From assembly GCF_000219625.1 (NCBI RefSeq), contig NC_018210.1, positions 372,001 through 436,000 on the forward strand: a DNA stretch of 64,000 nucleotides, in the 5' to 3' direction. Below the pieces are notes generated by a model. It did no database searches and was not told the origin of the DNA. It saw only the letters and a program-made list of their open reading frames with translations. The position numbers and the translations under genes are program-made. The first letter of the stretch is position 1; every line of letters begins with the position of its first letter. The DNA comes from Zymoseptoria tritici IPO323. Taxonomy: Eukaryota; Ascomycota; Dothideomycetes; Mycosphaerellales; Mycosphaerellaceae. Positions 10,911-24,200 of the stretch are shown piece by piece.

Positions 10911-12528
10911 CTATGCCTTGGACAGGTAGATGCTGCGCACCTGGCACCAGCCCTTGAGACCGGCCGTGCCGTTCTCACAGCCGACACCGGAGCCCTTGAA
11001 GCCTCCGAAGGGAACCTCCTGTAAAATTCGTTAGCAAGCTCATCCCACGACTCCACAACTACTCCAGGACATCAGGAAACTCACTGGGTGCTGCTGCATC
11101 ATTGTGTTTGTCCTGTTGGCTTTTCATTAGCAATGCTCAAATAAAAAAGATTGAAATTAAGTCCAGAAATCGGCTGAGAAATATCTCGACCGCCACAGGT
11201 CTTTGTGCTTTCGAAGGAAGAACTTACCAAACAACACCGGCTTGCACTTGCCGTGCAAGCTTCTCAACGCGAGCGAGGTCCTTGCCGAAGATAGTAGCTC
11301 CAAGACCCCAGTCGGAGTCATTGACGCGGGTCAACACCTCCGCATCGTCCTTCCACTTCAACAGTGGCACGATTGGACCAAAAGGCTCCTCGCGAACAAG
11401 GCGAGAGTCCTCAGGTGGGTTGTTGACCAGCGTCAATGGCGCAAAGAAACCCTTTCCTTCCGGAATGGTGCCACCGGTAAGGAAATCGTGGCCATTCTTC
11501 TGCGAGTCGGCGAAGAATTCGGAGACCTTCTCGTACACCATACGGTTGTTGAGAGGACCGTACATGACTCCCTCGTCGGATCCAGGACCCACACCGGCGG
11601 ACTTGGCCGCCTTGACGAGAGCGGCGGAAAGCTTGTCGAAGACGTCCTCGTGTACGTAGATGCGCTTCGCGGCGTGGCAGACTTGGCCGGAGTTGAAGAA
11701 CGCGGAGAGCAAGATCGTAGGAGCGACCTCGTCGACATCCACGTCTGGCAACACAATGGAAGCGTCGTTGCCGCCGAGTTCGAGCGTGTAGCGCTTGAGC
11801 GTCGCGGAGCAGGACTTGGCTACGAGACGGCCGGTGGCAGTGGATCCGGTGAAGGAGATCTTGCGAATGTCGGGGTGTTCGGTAACCCATGGGCCGAGAG
11901 AGTCATCGCCCAGCACGATTTGGACGACACCAGCTGGGATGTGCTTGTTGAAGAGCTCGACGACGCGGACGTCGCAGAGAGGTGTGAACGGAGAGGGCTT
12001 GATGATGATTGTGTTGCCGGTCAGGATGGCTGGGATGATTTTCCAGGTCATCAGGAGGACTGGGAAGTTCCATGGGACGATTCCTGCAGTCACGCCGAGT
12101 GGCACGTACTGCTCAATGGCCTTGAGGCTGTCGTCTTCCCACGCAACACGCTCTTCAATCTTCATCGATGGCATACGCTCGAACCACTCATTGACAAGAG
12201 CGACTTCGCCCTGAGCGAAAGGTGTGGCTTTACCCTGCTCGAGAACGAGCAACTCCGTCAAATCGGCGGCGAGCTCCTTGTAGTCTTTGCCTACAGCCTC
12301 GACAAGCTTGGCACGCTCTTCCCAGCTCGTCTTCGACCATGATTCGAACGCCTTCTGGGAGTGCTTGACGGCTTCGTCGAGGACCTCGCGGGTTGCGATT
12401 GGGACGGAGGCGAGCTTCTCCTCGGTTGCGGGGTTGATTACATCGAGGGTTTTGGCGTTGGAGGCATCGTAGGCCTTGCCGTTAATGATGTGGGAGAATG
12501 AACCTTGAAGGAGTTTGGCGGAAGGCAT
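10911..12528 (-). CDS. NAD(P)-dependent aldehyde dehydrogenase
   Basis: Three exons, 12528-11228, 11112-11085 (28 bp) and 11018-10911, encode 478 residues. Intron 1 (11227-11113) is 115 bp and intron 2 (11084-11019) 66 bp, with donors GTAAGT and GTGAGT and acceptors CAACAG and TTACAG. The tiny middle exon codes only for TNTMMQQHP, and the last exon for EVPFGGFKGSGVGCENG to the end, both standard ALDH C-terminal motifs. Catalytic features are present: VPWNFP with Asn154, Lys177 in KPSP, Glu250 in LELGGN, nucleophile Cys284 in NSGQVCHAAKR, and EEPFGP near 382. It oxidises an aldehyde to the acid with NAD(P)+ in the cytosol; no targeting signal is seen. The substrate cannot be told; length and motifs fit general fungal cytosolic ALDHs. 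It is the last gene before the transposon nest. Confidence 0.93.
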
Positions 12529-12985
12529 GATGGATACGGATGAGAGGGTATGATATGTTGTTTAAGGAGATGTGTAGCGAGGAGGACAGAAAGAAGATGG
12601 AAGTAAATAGACAAATAGCTTTGTCCTCGGCAGTACTTTTTTGGCGGGGCTGTCAAAAGCTGTCACTGTCATCATCGCGTGGTGGGGCCACGTGGTGGGG
12701 CATGGCATGGCGCCGGTGGCATTGGGAATGCGCCGACAGATGCTGCTTTGTGATGCTTCGTGCAAGACAGGAACATCCATGACTTGTGAGAGGTTGAGTT
12801 GTGCGGGATCGAGGAGGTGACGTCTAGAAGCGCTTGACCGCACGTGGCAATGGCATGGGAGCGTGGCTGACTAGGAGAATGCCTACAACAACGATACAAT
12901 CAGTAAACCAGTGCGATGGTGACCCACTTAAACCATGTCACGTGCAAGGGTCCCTTGGCGTGATAGAAGCTAGCGGAAGGTGCGG
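12529..12985. promoter_or_regulatory. ALDH upstream region up to the RIP border
   Basis: 457 bp upstream of the ALDH start. It is rich in TG and CA (e.g. ccacgtggtggggcatggcatgg) and therefore untouched by RIP. The change to TA-rich, CA/TG-poor sequence occurs within a few tens of bases near 12985-13000. It includes an E-box-like CACGTG at the centre of ccacgtgg. Promoter role is inferred. Confidence 0.4.
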
Positions 12986-13375
12986 CCCGCGTTAAGCGAG
13001 CTAATTAAATCAGTCTATTCGACCTTACTTAACGAACTCTATAATTATAAAGTAAAATCCGGGAAAGACTAGATAGCTAAAAATTTAGCTTAACTTCGCA
13101 TCCTTACCGCTCTATAACTACTAACACTACTATCTCGAAACCGATCCTAATCGATTCGCCGGCATTAATAGCCCGTATAGCGACCCTTATAAGTAATTAC
13201 CTTCTTATAGTAATACCGAAACGAGCCCGTAATCCGACTAATATCGTACTCTATTAGCGAGTCCTATACCTCTTAGATTTACTATCTATGCACCTCCTTA
13301 GTCGACGGTAATAGGTAGAAACGATTTAGACGGTATTTTATTATAGCCTATACGTTCTCGATTAGATTAAGGTCT

Positions 13376-13499
13376 TATTACGGATATAGCGGCTAGCCTT
13401 AGTAGCCGGACGTATACTTCTTTCTAGAACGTAGATAGACAGATATACTAAATTAGCTTTCTAATACTTATCTTCCGTACTTACCCTCCGGACTTAATA
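13376..13499 (+). repeat. Gypsy-1 5' LTR (124 bp)
   Basis: Matches 26116-26239 with about four differences, three of them C/T transitions and one C/G. The ends read tatta...taata where TG...CA is expected, consistent with RIP of the terminal TG and CA. Flanked on the left by ggtct. Confidence 0.9.
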
Positions 13500-13561
13500 A
13501 TTAGTAGCTAAGAACGCTTCGATCTCGAATCTTATTCGAAAGAACGTATACTACTCGGACG

Positions 13562-16500
13562 AATAAGTTTTAAGCCCTCCTCGGAGAAGATTATTAACCC
13601 CCGGGCGCGCGACTAGGATCCCCGGTCGTATCCCTATAAGATAGCTCTTACGCTTATATAACTAGAAGACCTTACGAGAGGTATACGAACGAATACTATT
13701 ATCCTTAAATATTCCGTATAAACTAACCTTATAAGCGCGTCCGTACTTAGCTAGCTCCCTCGGATAAGGAGAGCGGACTTATACATCCCTTCTACCTTCT
13801 AGGAAACGACTATTAACACCGTATCCGAACCTCCTATAGGAACGCTATACTAAGCCTACCTATCGTAGCTACCTAGTACTCGTAGCTATCGGACGAGGAC
13901 ATCGAACTCGTATACTACTTCCGTTACTTCGTAGGAGAAGAGAACCGTTCTCGCCTCGTTACTAAGAAGTTCCTATAGTTAGCCGTACTTATAAGAGAAG
14001 TTACTCGGTTATACCCTATACCGAACTTATATATACCTACTAGGGTAATAGTACTAGATAATATACCTAGCCTTAGCTTCCCGAACAACTAGGTAGTCGA
14101 TAAGTCGGATATAACCCGCGTAGTAAAGGTATTCGTCTCCGGTACGACTAGAGCGGGCATCGCGCTATAGATAGACGTAGAAGCTAACCTTTCGAGCGAT
14201 ACTATAGCCGCTATAGTCCTTTACCGCGAACCGGACGGTATAGCCGGACCTACTCTACCTTAGAGCCTAGTCGCTTACGTACTAGTACTAGTATAGAACC
14301 TAGTCGCTCGCGAACTAGCTCCGCTAGCGAATACGGCGGTAGCTCTAAGAGCTAGACCTATTATAGTAGTAGAACGTAGAGTATAGAGAGCCTTACGCGA
14401 ACTTAGAGAACGCCCGCTAGTCCGAACGTAGGCTCTAGTTAACCGTAGACCGCTACGTAGGCTAAACCCGCTAGCCCGATAGGCTCGATAGCGCTTAGCT
14501 AGTCCGAGGCCGCGGCTACCCTTTCGTTAGCTAACGCCCTTATAGTAGTAGAACCGCTTATTAGAGACATCTATACCGATACCCTTACCTCTAAACTCTC
14601 CCGAGCTCCCGGCTAAAGGGGAACCTAAGGAACTCGTACCGAATATACTAAACGTACCTAACGTACTAAGCGTACTACGTAGACTAACTCCGGAACTACT
14701 AACGCCGATTATAGACCGGGACGGTAACGTAGAGGAGATACCTCGTCTATATATTCCTATTTAGCGTAAAGTACCTCCGCGGTACTAATAAGTCCTACTA
14801 GACGCCCTATAAGCTTGCCGCTAGGCCGACCGTAGAGGCTACTAACGTTAGGAGAGCCTAGTAGTACCCTAACGCGAACAGACTCCTAAGGTACCGGACT
14901 TAGACGTCCTAGAGGAACTTACTCCGGAGGAACTTCGACAACTTATACGATATATATATAATAACTAGGTACGCGAACCGGAAGTACTAGACTAGTATTA
15001 GGCCTAGTATCGAGCCGAACTAGAGTAGCCTCGAGCCTAGTAAGAGTAAGAGGATAAAGACTATATTAAGCGTACGGAGCGGAGACGTATCGTAGTAGAA
15101 CGCCTTAAGCGCGGTAGGTATAAGAGACTCGTAATAGCCGGTCTCGGACCTCGTATATCGGGTACTATTCTAGACGACCTACGTAGTCTACGACGTAATA
15201 GAGTAGTCGATAGCTACTATCCCTCGTACCGTAACTCGAGTAGTAAGCTATCGTCTCGCCGTAGACGTAAATATAAGAAAGATAAGCGTAGTAAGAAGAA
15301 GAGACGATCGCTAAGCTCTTCGGACTCGGACGCGTTAGACGATTCTTTAGATTTATCGGATAGGAGTATTAACCTCCGATCTATACGCTTACGCCGCCGC
15401 GAATACTATAGTCGCTTATAACATCGCGATAGCTATTACGATCGCCGGTTACGATCTAGATCCCGCTTAGTCTTATACGATAGGTATTATAAGGTTAAGT
15501 ACTTTAATCTAAAGGAAGTCGGATTCTTCGACCTATACCTTAAGTTCCCGGACAACGATAGTTAGACATATACAGACGATATAGTTAAGTTTATAGGTAA
15601 ATGCTTCTTCCGTTCTATTTATCTATTCTTAGATGCGGCCGCTAAGTACGCCGGACTTAGCTTAGCGACGCTCGCTAGATATAATCTAAGTAAATGCCTT
15701 CGAGGTAAAGCGAGCGTATAGTATATATACTAATTAGATAAGAAGACGCGTCGTTAGCTCTACTACGGTAAGGGCATTAAGCGCTAGACTAAACTCTTAA
15801 CGCGGAAATATAAGATAAGCGTCGGCGAAGTATAGACTAAACTTAATACCGAGCACTATATACGGGACGACGTACGTACCGGACGATTAGTCGAGTCGTT
15901 CGTTATAAATATCGTCTACTAGTACCGCGAGGCGGAAGTAATAGACCTATAGGTATAGCTAACCTAGGTATAGCTATACCTAGAAGCTCGCTTCTAAGAG
16001 GTTATAACTAAGCTAGACGAGTATATAGTACTAAACGAGTTTATCCGCGAACTTTAAGATAAGTACGATACGTAGCGTAAGATGTTCCTCCTAGCGAAGG
16101 ACGCTAACTAAGAGGATAAGGGTAAGTATACTAAGAACGACTACGAACCTCGGAGAATACGAGACGACCGTAATCGGAACGGCTACGGTAATAGCTTTAA
16201 TAGTAATAGCTATCGCCGGTTAGGTTTCGGGGATCGAGCAGACAACGACGGATATAGAGACCGAACCGACTATAATAATACTAATAATAACTAGTAGCGT
16301 AAGGACCGAAACGATAGCTAGAAGCCGACGAACTAAGGTAAAGGCGACCGTTAGCTAAAAGAGTCCGCTTCGGATAATTGTCGTAATAATTATAACCGCT
16401 ATAATAATCGCGATAGTAGAGATAACCGCGATAACCGCGATCGTCGTAATAATCGCGATAATCGTCGACTACGTAACTACTACGGTAAAGTATCGGATAG

Positions 16501-19500
16501 TAAGTCGGACGTAAATAACGAACACTCGTACGCGGACTTAGACGCTAACGTAGAAGCTATATTTAATAATATTATATACTACGGATTAGATAGCGAGGGA
16601 TTACTATAGAACTACTATTAAGAGGTAGCGAACTACTTTACGGAAGTATTACTACCGACCCCGTTCGTATTCGTTAATTAGGTAGAATTATCCCGTAGAC
16701 TAGTACTATCTTTATTAATGTCTCCTATTACGTATACGGGCGGTAGTATAGTCGTTCGTTGTTTCGACTATATAGATACCTTTATATCTAAGAACGAGCT
16801 ATATAGATACCGGCGTAAGACGTACCTAGCTAAAGCAAACGTACGGCCGACTCTACCGCCTAACTAGTAGCGCGAGGTTATATCTATAGTTATAGAAGCC
16901 GCTAATAAGGCCGGTTTCTACTTCCGAGGATTTTACTACCTACGTATCCTAGTCCGCTTAAGTAAGGACGGCTAGGATTAGGCCGTATACCTAGATACGG
17001 GGGCGACGGTCTCGCTAGTAGACTAAGACTAGCTATTTAAATAGCTACTAGACATACTAATCTATACGCTAGTAACACCGTTCTAGGTTAAGGGCATTAG
17101 CAAAACCTAATATATACGATACGTAAAGCTTACCTTCTAGATCCCGGCGGCCGTAAAGGATAAACGTATACTTACTCGTATAATATACGAAGTATACCTA
17201 ATCCCTAACCTCCGGGCTAAAATGCTAATTACGATAGACATTATCGTACTATAGTAAATAAAGGCGGACATACCGCGTAAACTCCTTACGATTAGAGTAT
17301 ACGAGTCGGTACGAGTACTACTTATAGTTAAGAGACGTAACGATGTTCGCTTCCGGTCCGGCGTAACCGCCGTAGACGATCTTACCGTACCCGTATATAT
17401 AGTAGTATACCTTCCTATTAACGCGGTAGAGGCTAGACCTACCGGCCGCGATTTTAAGTTTATCCTAGACGTAAACATTAAGTTACCGCTATTAGTTTAC
17501 GCGTATATCGTAGATACCGACATAGACTTTATACTCGTACGGAACGATATAGACGTAGATTAGCTAATACTAAAGGACATACGGCTCGGTAATGTCTACG
17601 AATACAATATCGAGGGTTACTATAGCCTTAATCCTAAGGATTACGGTCTGTCCGCACTACCCTAGATTCTAGGAAAGGTAGACCCTTTAAAGGTAATAGC
17701 CCTACTAAACGGTGTCTTAGTCTATAGAGAGCTAGAATTCTAGGACCGGGTGTCTAAACTAGTATATAAATACTAGGAGGTATAGATCGATAACGGTAGA
17801 ATAGTTAATATACTCGAAGACTAGTATATAGAGATTAGACTTAAGCTAGACGCGGATATATTACGCCTATCGAATAAACCGTACCCGGTAAGCGGACTAG
17901 ATAGATAGATAATCGATCGAACGTATAATAAACTCTACGATTAGAATAAGATGTTCTAGCGTACGAAGCCTACTATATAGGGCTTCCTAAGCTTCGTAGT
18001 ATAGTAGGACGCTATCGTCGATAATAAGCCTACAACTAAGGGTAGATGTAAGGGTCTGAACCGAAGTTGCGCACAAAGGTCCAGATCCGAATGTATGAAA
18101 TTCTAAAGCTACCGAAAAGAAGATCTATCTAGAACAACGGAACGTCGAGTATAAGCTGTGTGTGCGCGTAGCGTCGCTTGGCGCATACGTGGCCTTCTAG
18201 TCGGCCGAAAGGAAGCTTGTTCCCGATTCGGCCTAGTGGATTTCTGAACCGGCGTTCGTCCGTTAGGCGTTGGCCTAGGCATCGGCACAGCCGATGCAGC
18301 CTTAGGCACCAGCCTCTGATAGTAGATTAGTTATAGATATCCGTAGCCTAAATCGAATAGTCCTTAAGGATAGCTACCTACTCCCCTTATAGTAGGACAT
18401 CTTAGTAGAACTAAAGGGTACTATATATATTATAGTCGTAGACGCCGTCGCTTTCTTTTACTAATAGTTAGTTAAAGAGTCCGATTATAAGAAATTTACT
18501 ATTAATATATACCGCGGCTAGGAAACCTTAAACGTAGCTATAATAGGCTACGCCGGTTCGGTTTAATATGTTTAGCGTTAGCTTAATCGTATATTAAGGG
18601 ACTTCCGTTATTTCTATCGGGCATATATCGACGACATTATTATCTTTACAAGGAGCGTAGACGAGCACCTCGAGTACCTAGAGAAATTATACTAGCGATT
18701 TATCGAGTATAATATAACGCTTAGCCTATATAAGACGTTTATCGGCTATCTAATAGCTATATTGCTTAGATAGAAGGTCTCCGGACTCGGATATACGACT
18801 TACGAAGAGAAACTAGTAGTAATTACGAACCTAAAATTCCCTACTACTCTTAAGGAACTCGAGTTCTATATCGGACTAACCGGCTAGTAACGAACGTATA
18901 TCCTATACTATATATATATTATCGAGCCGTTCGAGAAGCGTAAGACCGAGCTACTTAAGCTATCGCCGTTAAATAAGGGATAGGTACGTAAGAACTACTC
19001 TAAGCTTATAGAAGTATAGATATAGTCCGAGAACCTAGAACCGATACGTAGATTATTCGAGATAATAAAGACTCTATACGCGGGCGCTAAGTTCCTTTAC
19101 TACTACGACCGGTCTAGACTACTATACTATAACCTAGATGCGTTATACTTAGGCATTGCCTACGTAGTATATATAGTTAAAGGTAATCCGGACCTAACGA
19201 GCGTAGTAGATAAGGTAATACGCTTCCCGGACGCGGATATATAAGTTATCCTATACCTTAGTAAGGCCCTCTTAGATACGGAGAAGCGCTATCTAGCGAC
19301 TAAACTTAAGGTTACCGGACTTGTTTAGGCATTAAGAAAGACCCGCTATCTTATATAGGTAGCCTAGAAGCTAGTATACGTCTTTTCCGACTATATTATA
19401 GCTCTTAGACTCGCTAAATAGTACTCACTAGTAACGATAACGTCTATAGATAGGATAAACTTACGACTCGTACGAGCGTCGTAATATGTCTTATAATATA

Positions 19501-21270
19501 ACCTTACTATTTTATATCGCCCCGGACGCTTATATAGGATTCTAGACGCTCTTAGTAGAATAGTCGACGAGAACCTAACCTCGTTAGGTAGCTACCTAGA
19601 GGACATACTAAACCCGTATATATATAAGGATATAGGAGCGCCGTATACGACGCTAGATCCGCTAGTCTTCTATATAGTACTAGTCGAACTCTCGGATAAC
19701 TTTAAGTAGCGTCTAAAAAACGGATACTAAACGGACAGCGTATAGTATAAGCGAATAGAGTAGCTCGGGAAGGCGATCGAACTCTATAACTAGCGAGTAT
19801 TAGTAAACTACCTAGACAACGGTAGGGAGATAGGTTCCCTAGACAGCGAACTAGAGTCTAGCCCTCTAGATATTCGCTTCTTCCTTCGAGATAGTCTAAT
19901 TTATTATAAGAATAATATAGACGGACGCGAACGCCTCTATATTCCGAAAGGACTTTACCGCGAAGTCTTCAAAATAGCCTACGATCGCTACTACTACGTA
20001 GGCTACTATCGATCCTACGCGAACGTATAAGCTAGCTTCTATATCCTATATATATCTAAGGAGCTCCGAAAGTACATCGACTATTACCTACCCTACTTAA
20101 GTATATAAACCCTACGTAACAAACCGTATAGCGAACTAGTACCGATTACTTAATAGCCTATACCGTAGTATATAAGTACGGTAGACTAGGTACATACGCT
20201 CCCGACTATAGTAGCTAGATTTAATAGTCTACTAACCGAGACATATAAATTTATAAAGGATATCCTTCTAACACCGACTAAGTCGACGTAGACGGCTAGG
20301 GAGTAGGGACATAATTACCTACTCGTATATATCCGTACCGAACGTAATCTACCGGCTATTCTAATAGGTAATCGCGACCTAATCTAGCTATTAGACTTCT
20401 TTAAGGGAGTCTTTGAGAAGCTTAGTACGACGTTCCTAGCTATAATAGCGTACTATCCTTAGATAGATAGGTAGTCCGAACGTACGAACTAAACCGTCGA
20501 GATTACGATTCGTTTCTTTATTACCTATAACCTAGACTTAGAGTAGATAGACGGACTACTATATATTTAAGCTTACCTTAATAACTCGAGAAACGTATCT
20601 ACGAATAAGATCCTATACGTAATAATTTAAGGCTTTAAGTCGAACTTCGACGCCTTAAACCTACTCGTCGAACTACCTATATAGGACTACTACGTACTAC
20701 GACAACTATCGAGAGAATAGGCGATAGACTCGCTTACCTAGGCTTAGGCGAATATAAAGGACGTATACGACAGGTAGTATTAGCCTATTTAGTTTAGACC
20801 CGGTTAATAGGTCCTCCTTAAACTCTATAAGGGGTATAAGATACCCGGATATATATAGCGAAAGATCTCTTACTAACGCACCGGACCGTTTAAGATTAAG
20901 AGACGGGTTAGGAACCTCGTTTATAAACTCGAACTCCTACTAACTATACGTATATACCCGGTTATTTCGCTCGTATAGCTAGCGAGGTACCTAGATATAT
21001 AGGACCTATACGATAGAGAGCCGAATCGTCTAGGTCCGGTCGAAATAGAGAACGATACGAACCCGGACGCACCTTATTATAAGATCGAACGCCTACTAGA
21101 TAAGCGTATCTATCGAGGCAATACCGAATACCTAGTTAAGTAGAAAGGATATCTAGACTTAGAGAACTAGTAGTATAAGCTTAGCGACCTCGCGGACGCC
21201 TTAGAGCTAGTAGAGGCATACGACCGTAATTATCTAGAACCGCCGACTATAATAGGTAGACGTACGCGCG
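13562..21270 (+). pseudogene. Gypsy-1 gag-pol with chromodomain, RIP-dead
   Basis: One reading frame can be followed from ~13562 through the insert at 18048 (which shifts it numerically by 280 bp) to the chromodomain. It is interrupted only by TAG and TAA, which RIP makes from CAG, CAA, TGG and TGA. Landmarks: an Arg/Ser-rich gag region to ~15400; a gag core ~15500-16100; an Asn/Arg/Asp-rich linker at 16150-16470; a decayed zinc knuckle at ~16475-16515 (cysteines now Tyr); protease YLDTGATVSLVD at ~16988; RT from ~17700 with IDIRSLN at ~18332 and YIDD at 18624-18635; RNase H ~19000-19450; integrase ~19500-20900 with SERTN; and a chromodomain (EYLVK-stop-KGYLDLEN) at ~21087-21240. The Trp of the chromodomain cage is a stop (TGG to TAG). 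Confidence 0.85.
18048..18321. mobile_element. 274-bp un-RIPped insertion within Gypsy-1 RT
   Basis: The RT frame is cut between KGR and VIDIRSLN by a block with normal CpA/TpG content (cgcacaaaggtccagatcc, gaagcttgttcccgattcgg). The hexamer gtagat occurs on both sides (18042-18047 and 18322-18327), as a target duplication would. Near the right end is an 8-bp perfect hairpin, gcatcggc-aca-gccgatgc (18279-18297), inside a wider gcctag/ccttaggc near-palindrome. The block begins GTAAGG, and a TTAG at 18327-18330 would let it splice in frame, so an introner-like element is possible. A MITE or SINE is equally possible. Terminal repeats are not obvious and the family is unknown. Confidence 0.6.
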
Positions 21271-24200
21271 CGTAAGTAGTAGTAGACCGTAACGTTTAAC
21301 GTACGAAGAGACGCTAGCTACGGCGTAGGCGATAACTCCTAGACCGTTTACCTACTCGGCTATCTACCGATATATCTTATAGCATTTTTTTACGATATAA
21401 TACGAACAAACTAATTCTTATTATCGAACCTTATTATAGGGTAACCGGTAACGACGAAAGTAAAGCGAGCCTTAGTAAACATAGCGTTTGCCTTATAAGC
21501 TTTACTAGCGACGACTAGAGCTTCGTACTAGATACTATAAACACCTTATATACTATCTTACGCGCGTAACGTATACTACGTAGACAAGGTCTATTTATTA
21601 TAGACGACTCCGAGGGAACGTAGAGCCCGCTACTAATAGACGCGTAAGCTACCTAGCGGACGCCTAAATAGTTAAGCGCCGCCGCAAAATAGATACTAGT
21701 AAGCGATAAAGTCGAATCGACGTAGACGTTTAACTAAATCGACGAAACTTAGTAGACGGTAGTAGAAGCTCCGTATATAGTAGCCGAACAGATAGCGTAA
21801 GTACTAATAGTACTATAAGCGCAAAACCCTTTAGTACTACTACCTATAAATACGCTCGCCGATTAGCGCCTAAAGCCGAAGGCGAAATCCGTACGCGCCT
21901 CGTCCGCTCTACTAATACTAGCTATATCCGACGCTCTACTAGCGCCGTTCCTAGCTTTATTAATAGTAAAGAAGCTAAAGGATATAGGTAAGAAAGGAAA
22001 CGAGTAAGGATACGTAGGCGAGAAATACGAGTAGTAAACCGCGTAAGGCCTAATCTTAAGAGTAGATTCGCCGGAACCGTACGTAGACCCGTATCCCGAA
22101 CTATCTATTCGCCGAACTAGTTAGCTTTATACATTAATTAGGTAATATAAGCTAGGAACACCTACGCCGCTTATAAACATACTAGCGGCTTAAGGACTAC
22201 GCGTCGTAGACCTTCCTCTTAAGGATCCTAAAGGCGTACTACCGTAGGATCTACCGAATAATAAAATTTTATAGGACTTCTATACTATCGATCTAGAAGT
22301 ATTATAGGCTAGATACATTCCGTGCGAACATAGGAACGTACTCGACCCCGGTAGCTCTAGGTTTATCTTCTCCTAGATATTCGATCTCGGTAGATAGGAC
22401 TTCGAATTCCCCTCCTACTACGTAGGGAGCGTAGTTAGCGAGACCGGATACTATATAATCGTACTACTAATAGTCTATCGCGTCCGTAAGAACATAGACC
22501 TACTATTACTAGCCGCGGTTATACTATACGACCCGGTAATCGCGTTCGTCGCTCTAGGAGTATTCGATAAATACTTACGTACGAGGAATAGCCCGGTCGA
22601 ATACTTTACTCTATTACGAACCGTAGACGCGCTTATACGCGGGTATCGCTTTACCTTAGACGTAATTATGCCCCTTATCCGTATTACCGAATCTTACCTA
22701 GGTAACTAGACCGTAGATAACGCCGCGAAATTTCTTATTAATATCGCCGAACGCGTAGGTTAGGGTAGAGACGCGGATACTACCGACGAGGATACGTTTA
22801 AGCTATTCGACCCTATACTAGACTTCCTAGGATTCGATAGACGTAAGCTTATATCCTCGAAATTCTACGTATAGTAAGAGATAGCGTAGGTAGAAACAAT
22901 CGTACTATACGTAGTTAAGAAGACGGGTCGTTTCCGTACCGAACTCCGATACTAACTATATCGAACATACGTCTACGCTAGCTATAGGTAGAAGATAGTC
23001 CGCGTAACTATTAACTTTACGGACATAGACGCCTAGGATAAGTAGATACTACTCGACGTAAGCGGTAGCCTAGTATACCGCCTAAACGAGGAGGTTTAGG
23101 GAGATAACTATCTCCTTCTTACTAAGCCGTATAGTATAGGTATATAGCCGGAAGAAGAGTACGTCCTCCTCGTCCGCTTATACGGTACGGACGGATAGGA
23201 CACTATCGTAGAAGACGTACCGGTAGAAATCGAGCGCTCGAGACGTATCTAGGTAGTAATTCCGGAGGAGTATAAGCTATAGAGCGGCAATACGGCCGGC
23301 AGCCTCTTAAAGCTACCGATACTAGCTATCTATAAGACGGTTATCTATATACTAATCCTATAGAGTATGTTCGGCGAACCTTAAGACTAGACGGGTAAAC
23401 TAGTAGTAGTACTAGCTTCCGTACCTATTAGGAGCTCGCTATTCGTAAGCCCTATTACCGAACACGAATAATCTTAGACATTATAGACCGTACGTAACGA
23501 ACAGTACGCTAATAACGACGACGAAGACCTACCGGCGTTAAAAATAGTATACGACGAGTAGGTAAACGAGGAGGAGGCAAACGAAGAGGCAATTACGGAT
23601 ACCGGGGAATTCGATCTTACGACTACGCTTAAGTACTACGACCTTAAGTTTATAGTCCCGATACTAGACCTTAAGATCTAGAAGTAGGGACTCGGCTACC
23701 CCTCTACGTTTCCTATCTAGGTTAATAATAAGCGCGTATTCGTATACGACGCTATCGGACTAGACGTTACTATAGCGAGTCTCCCTCCGCTATATACGAG
23801 GCTTAGCAATTTCTAGGTCGGACGTATCTTTACCCTACTCTACGACAATAACTAGATCTTAAGAGCGATAATATATAAGCTTTAGTTGGGAGACTTCGTA
23901 GATCGCGGGAACCTATACGAGGACCGCGAACTATAAGGACGCCTATATATTAGCCTAATAAACGAGGATACCGAGGTATACGCGATCTCCCTTACGCATC
24001 TTACTATATACCTTATAGGATTAGAGATCTACCGGCTCTTACGTAAACTCGTAAAGGATAATAACGTAAACGTATAGATTACCTATAAGTTCTATCCCTC
24101 GGCAAACTAGTTTATAATTAAGACTATAGTAGCTAAGAAGCGCGTACGGGTTATAAGTATATTAGATACTATAATCTAGTAGGATAAATACTTCGAAAAG

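Noticed and set aside
11203..12342. 379-codon plus-strand ORF
   Set aside because: Lies wholly opposite the aldehyde dehydrogenase gene; no family match and its composition mirrors the ALDH codons. Antisense shadow.
17137..17478. 113-codon minus-strand ORF in Gypsy-1
   Set aside because: Opposite the protease/RT region of a RIP-mutated element; no domain, and an open frame can persist by chance on the strand whose stops are not made by RIP.
18048..18130. Possible HDV-like ribozyme at the start of the 274-bp insert (gggtctg/cagatcc as P1)
   Set aside because: P1 can be drawn with one G-U, but the loop before its 3' strand is too long and no P2 partner exists next to a catalytic C motif.
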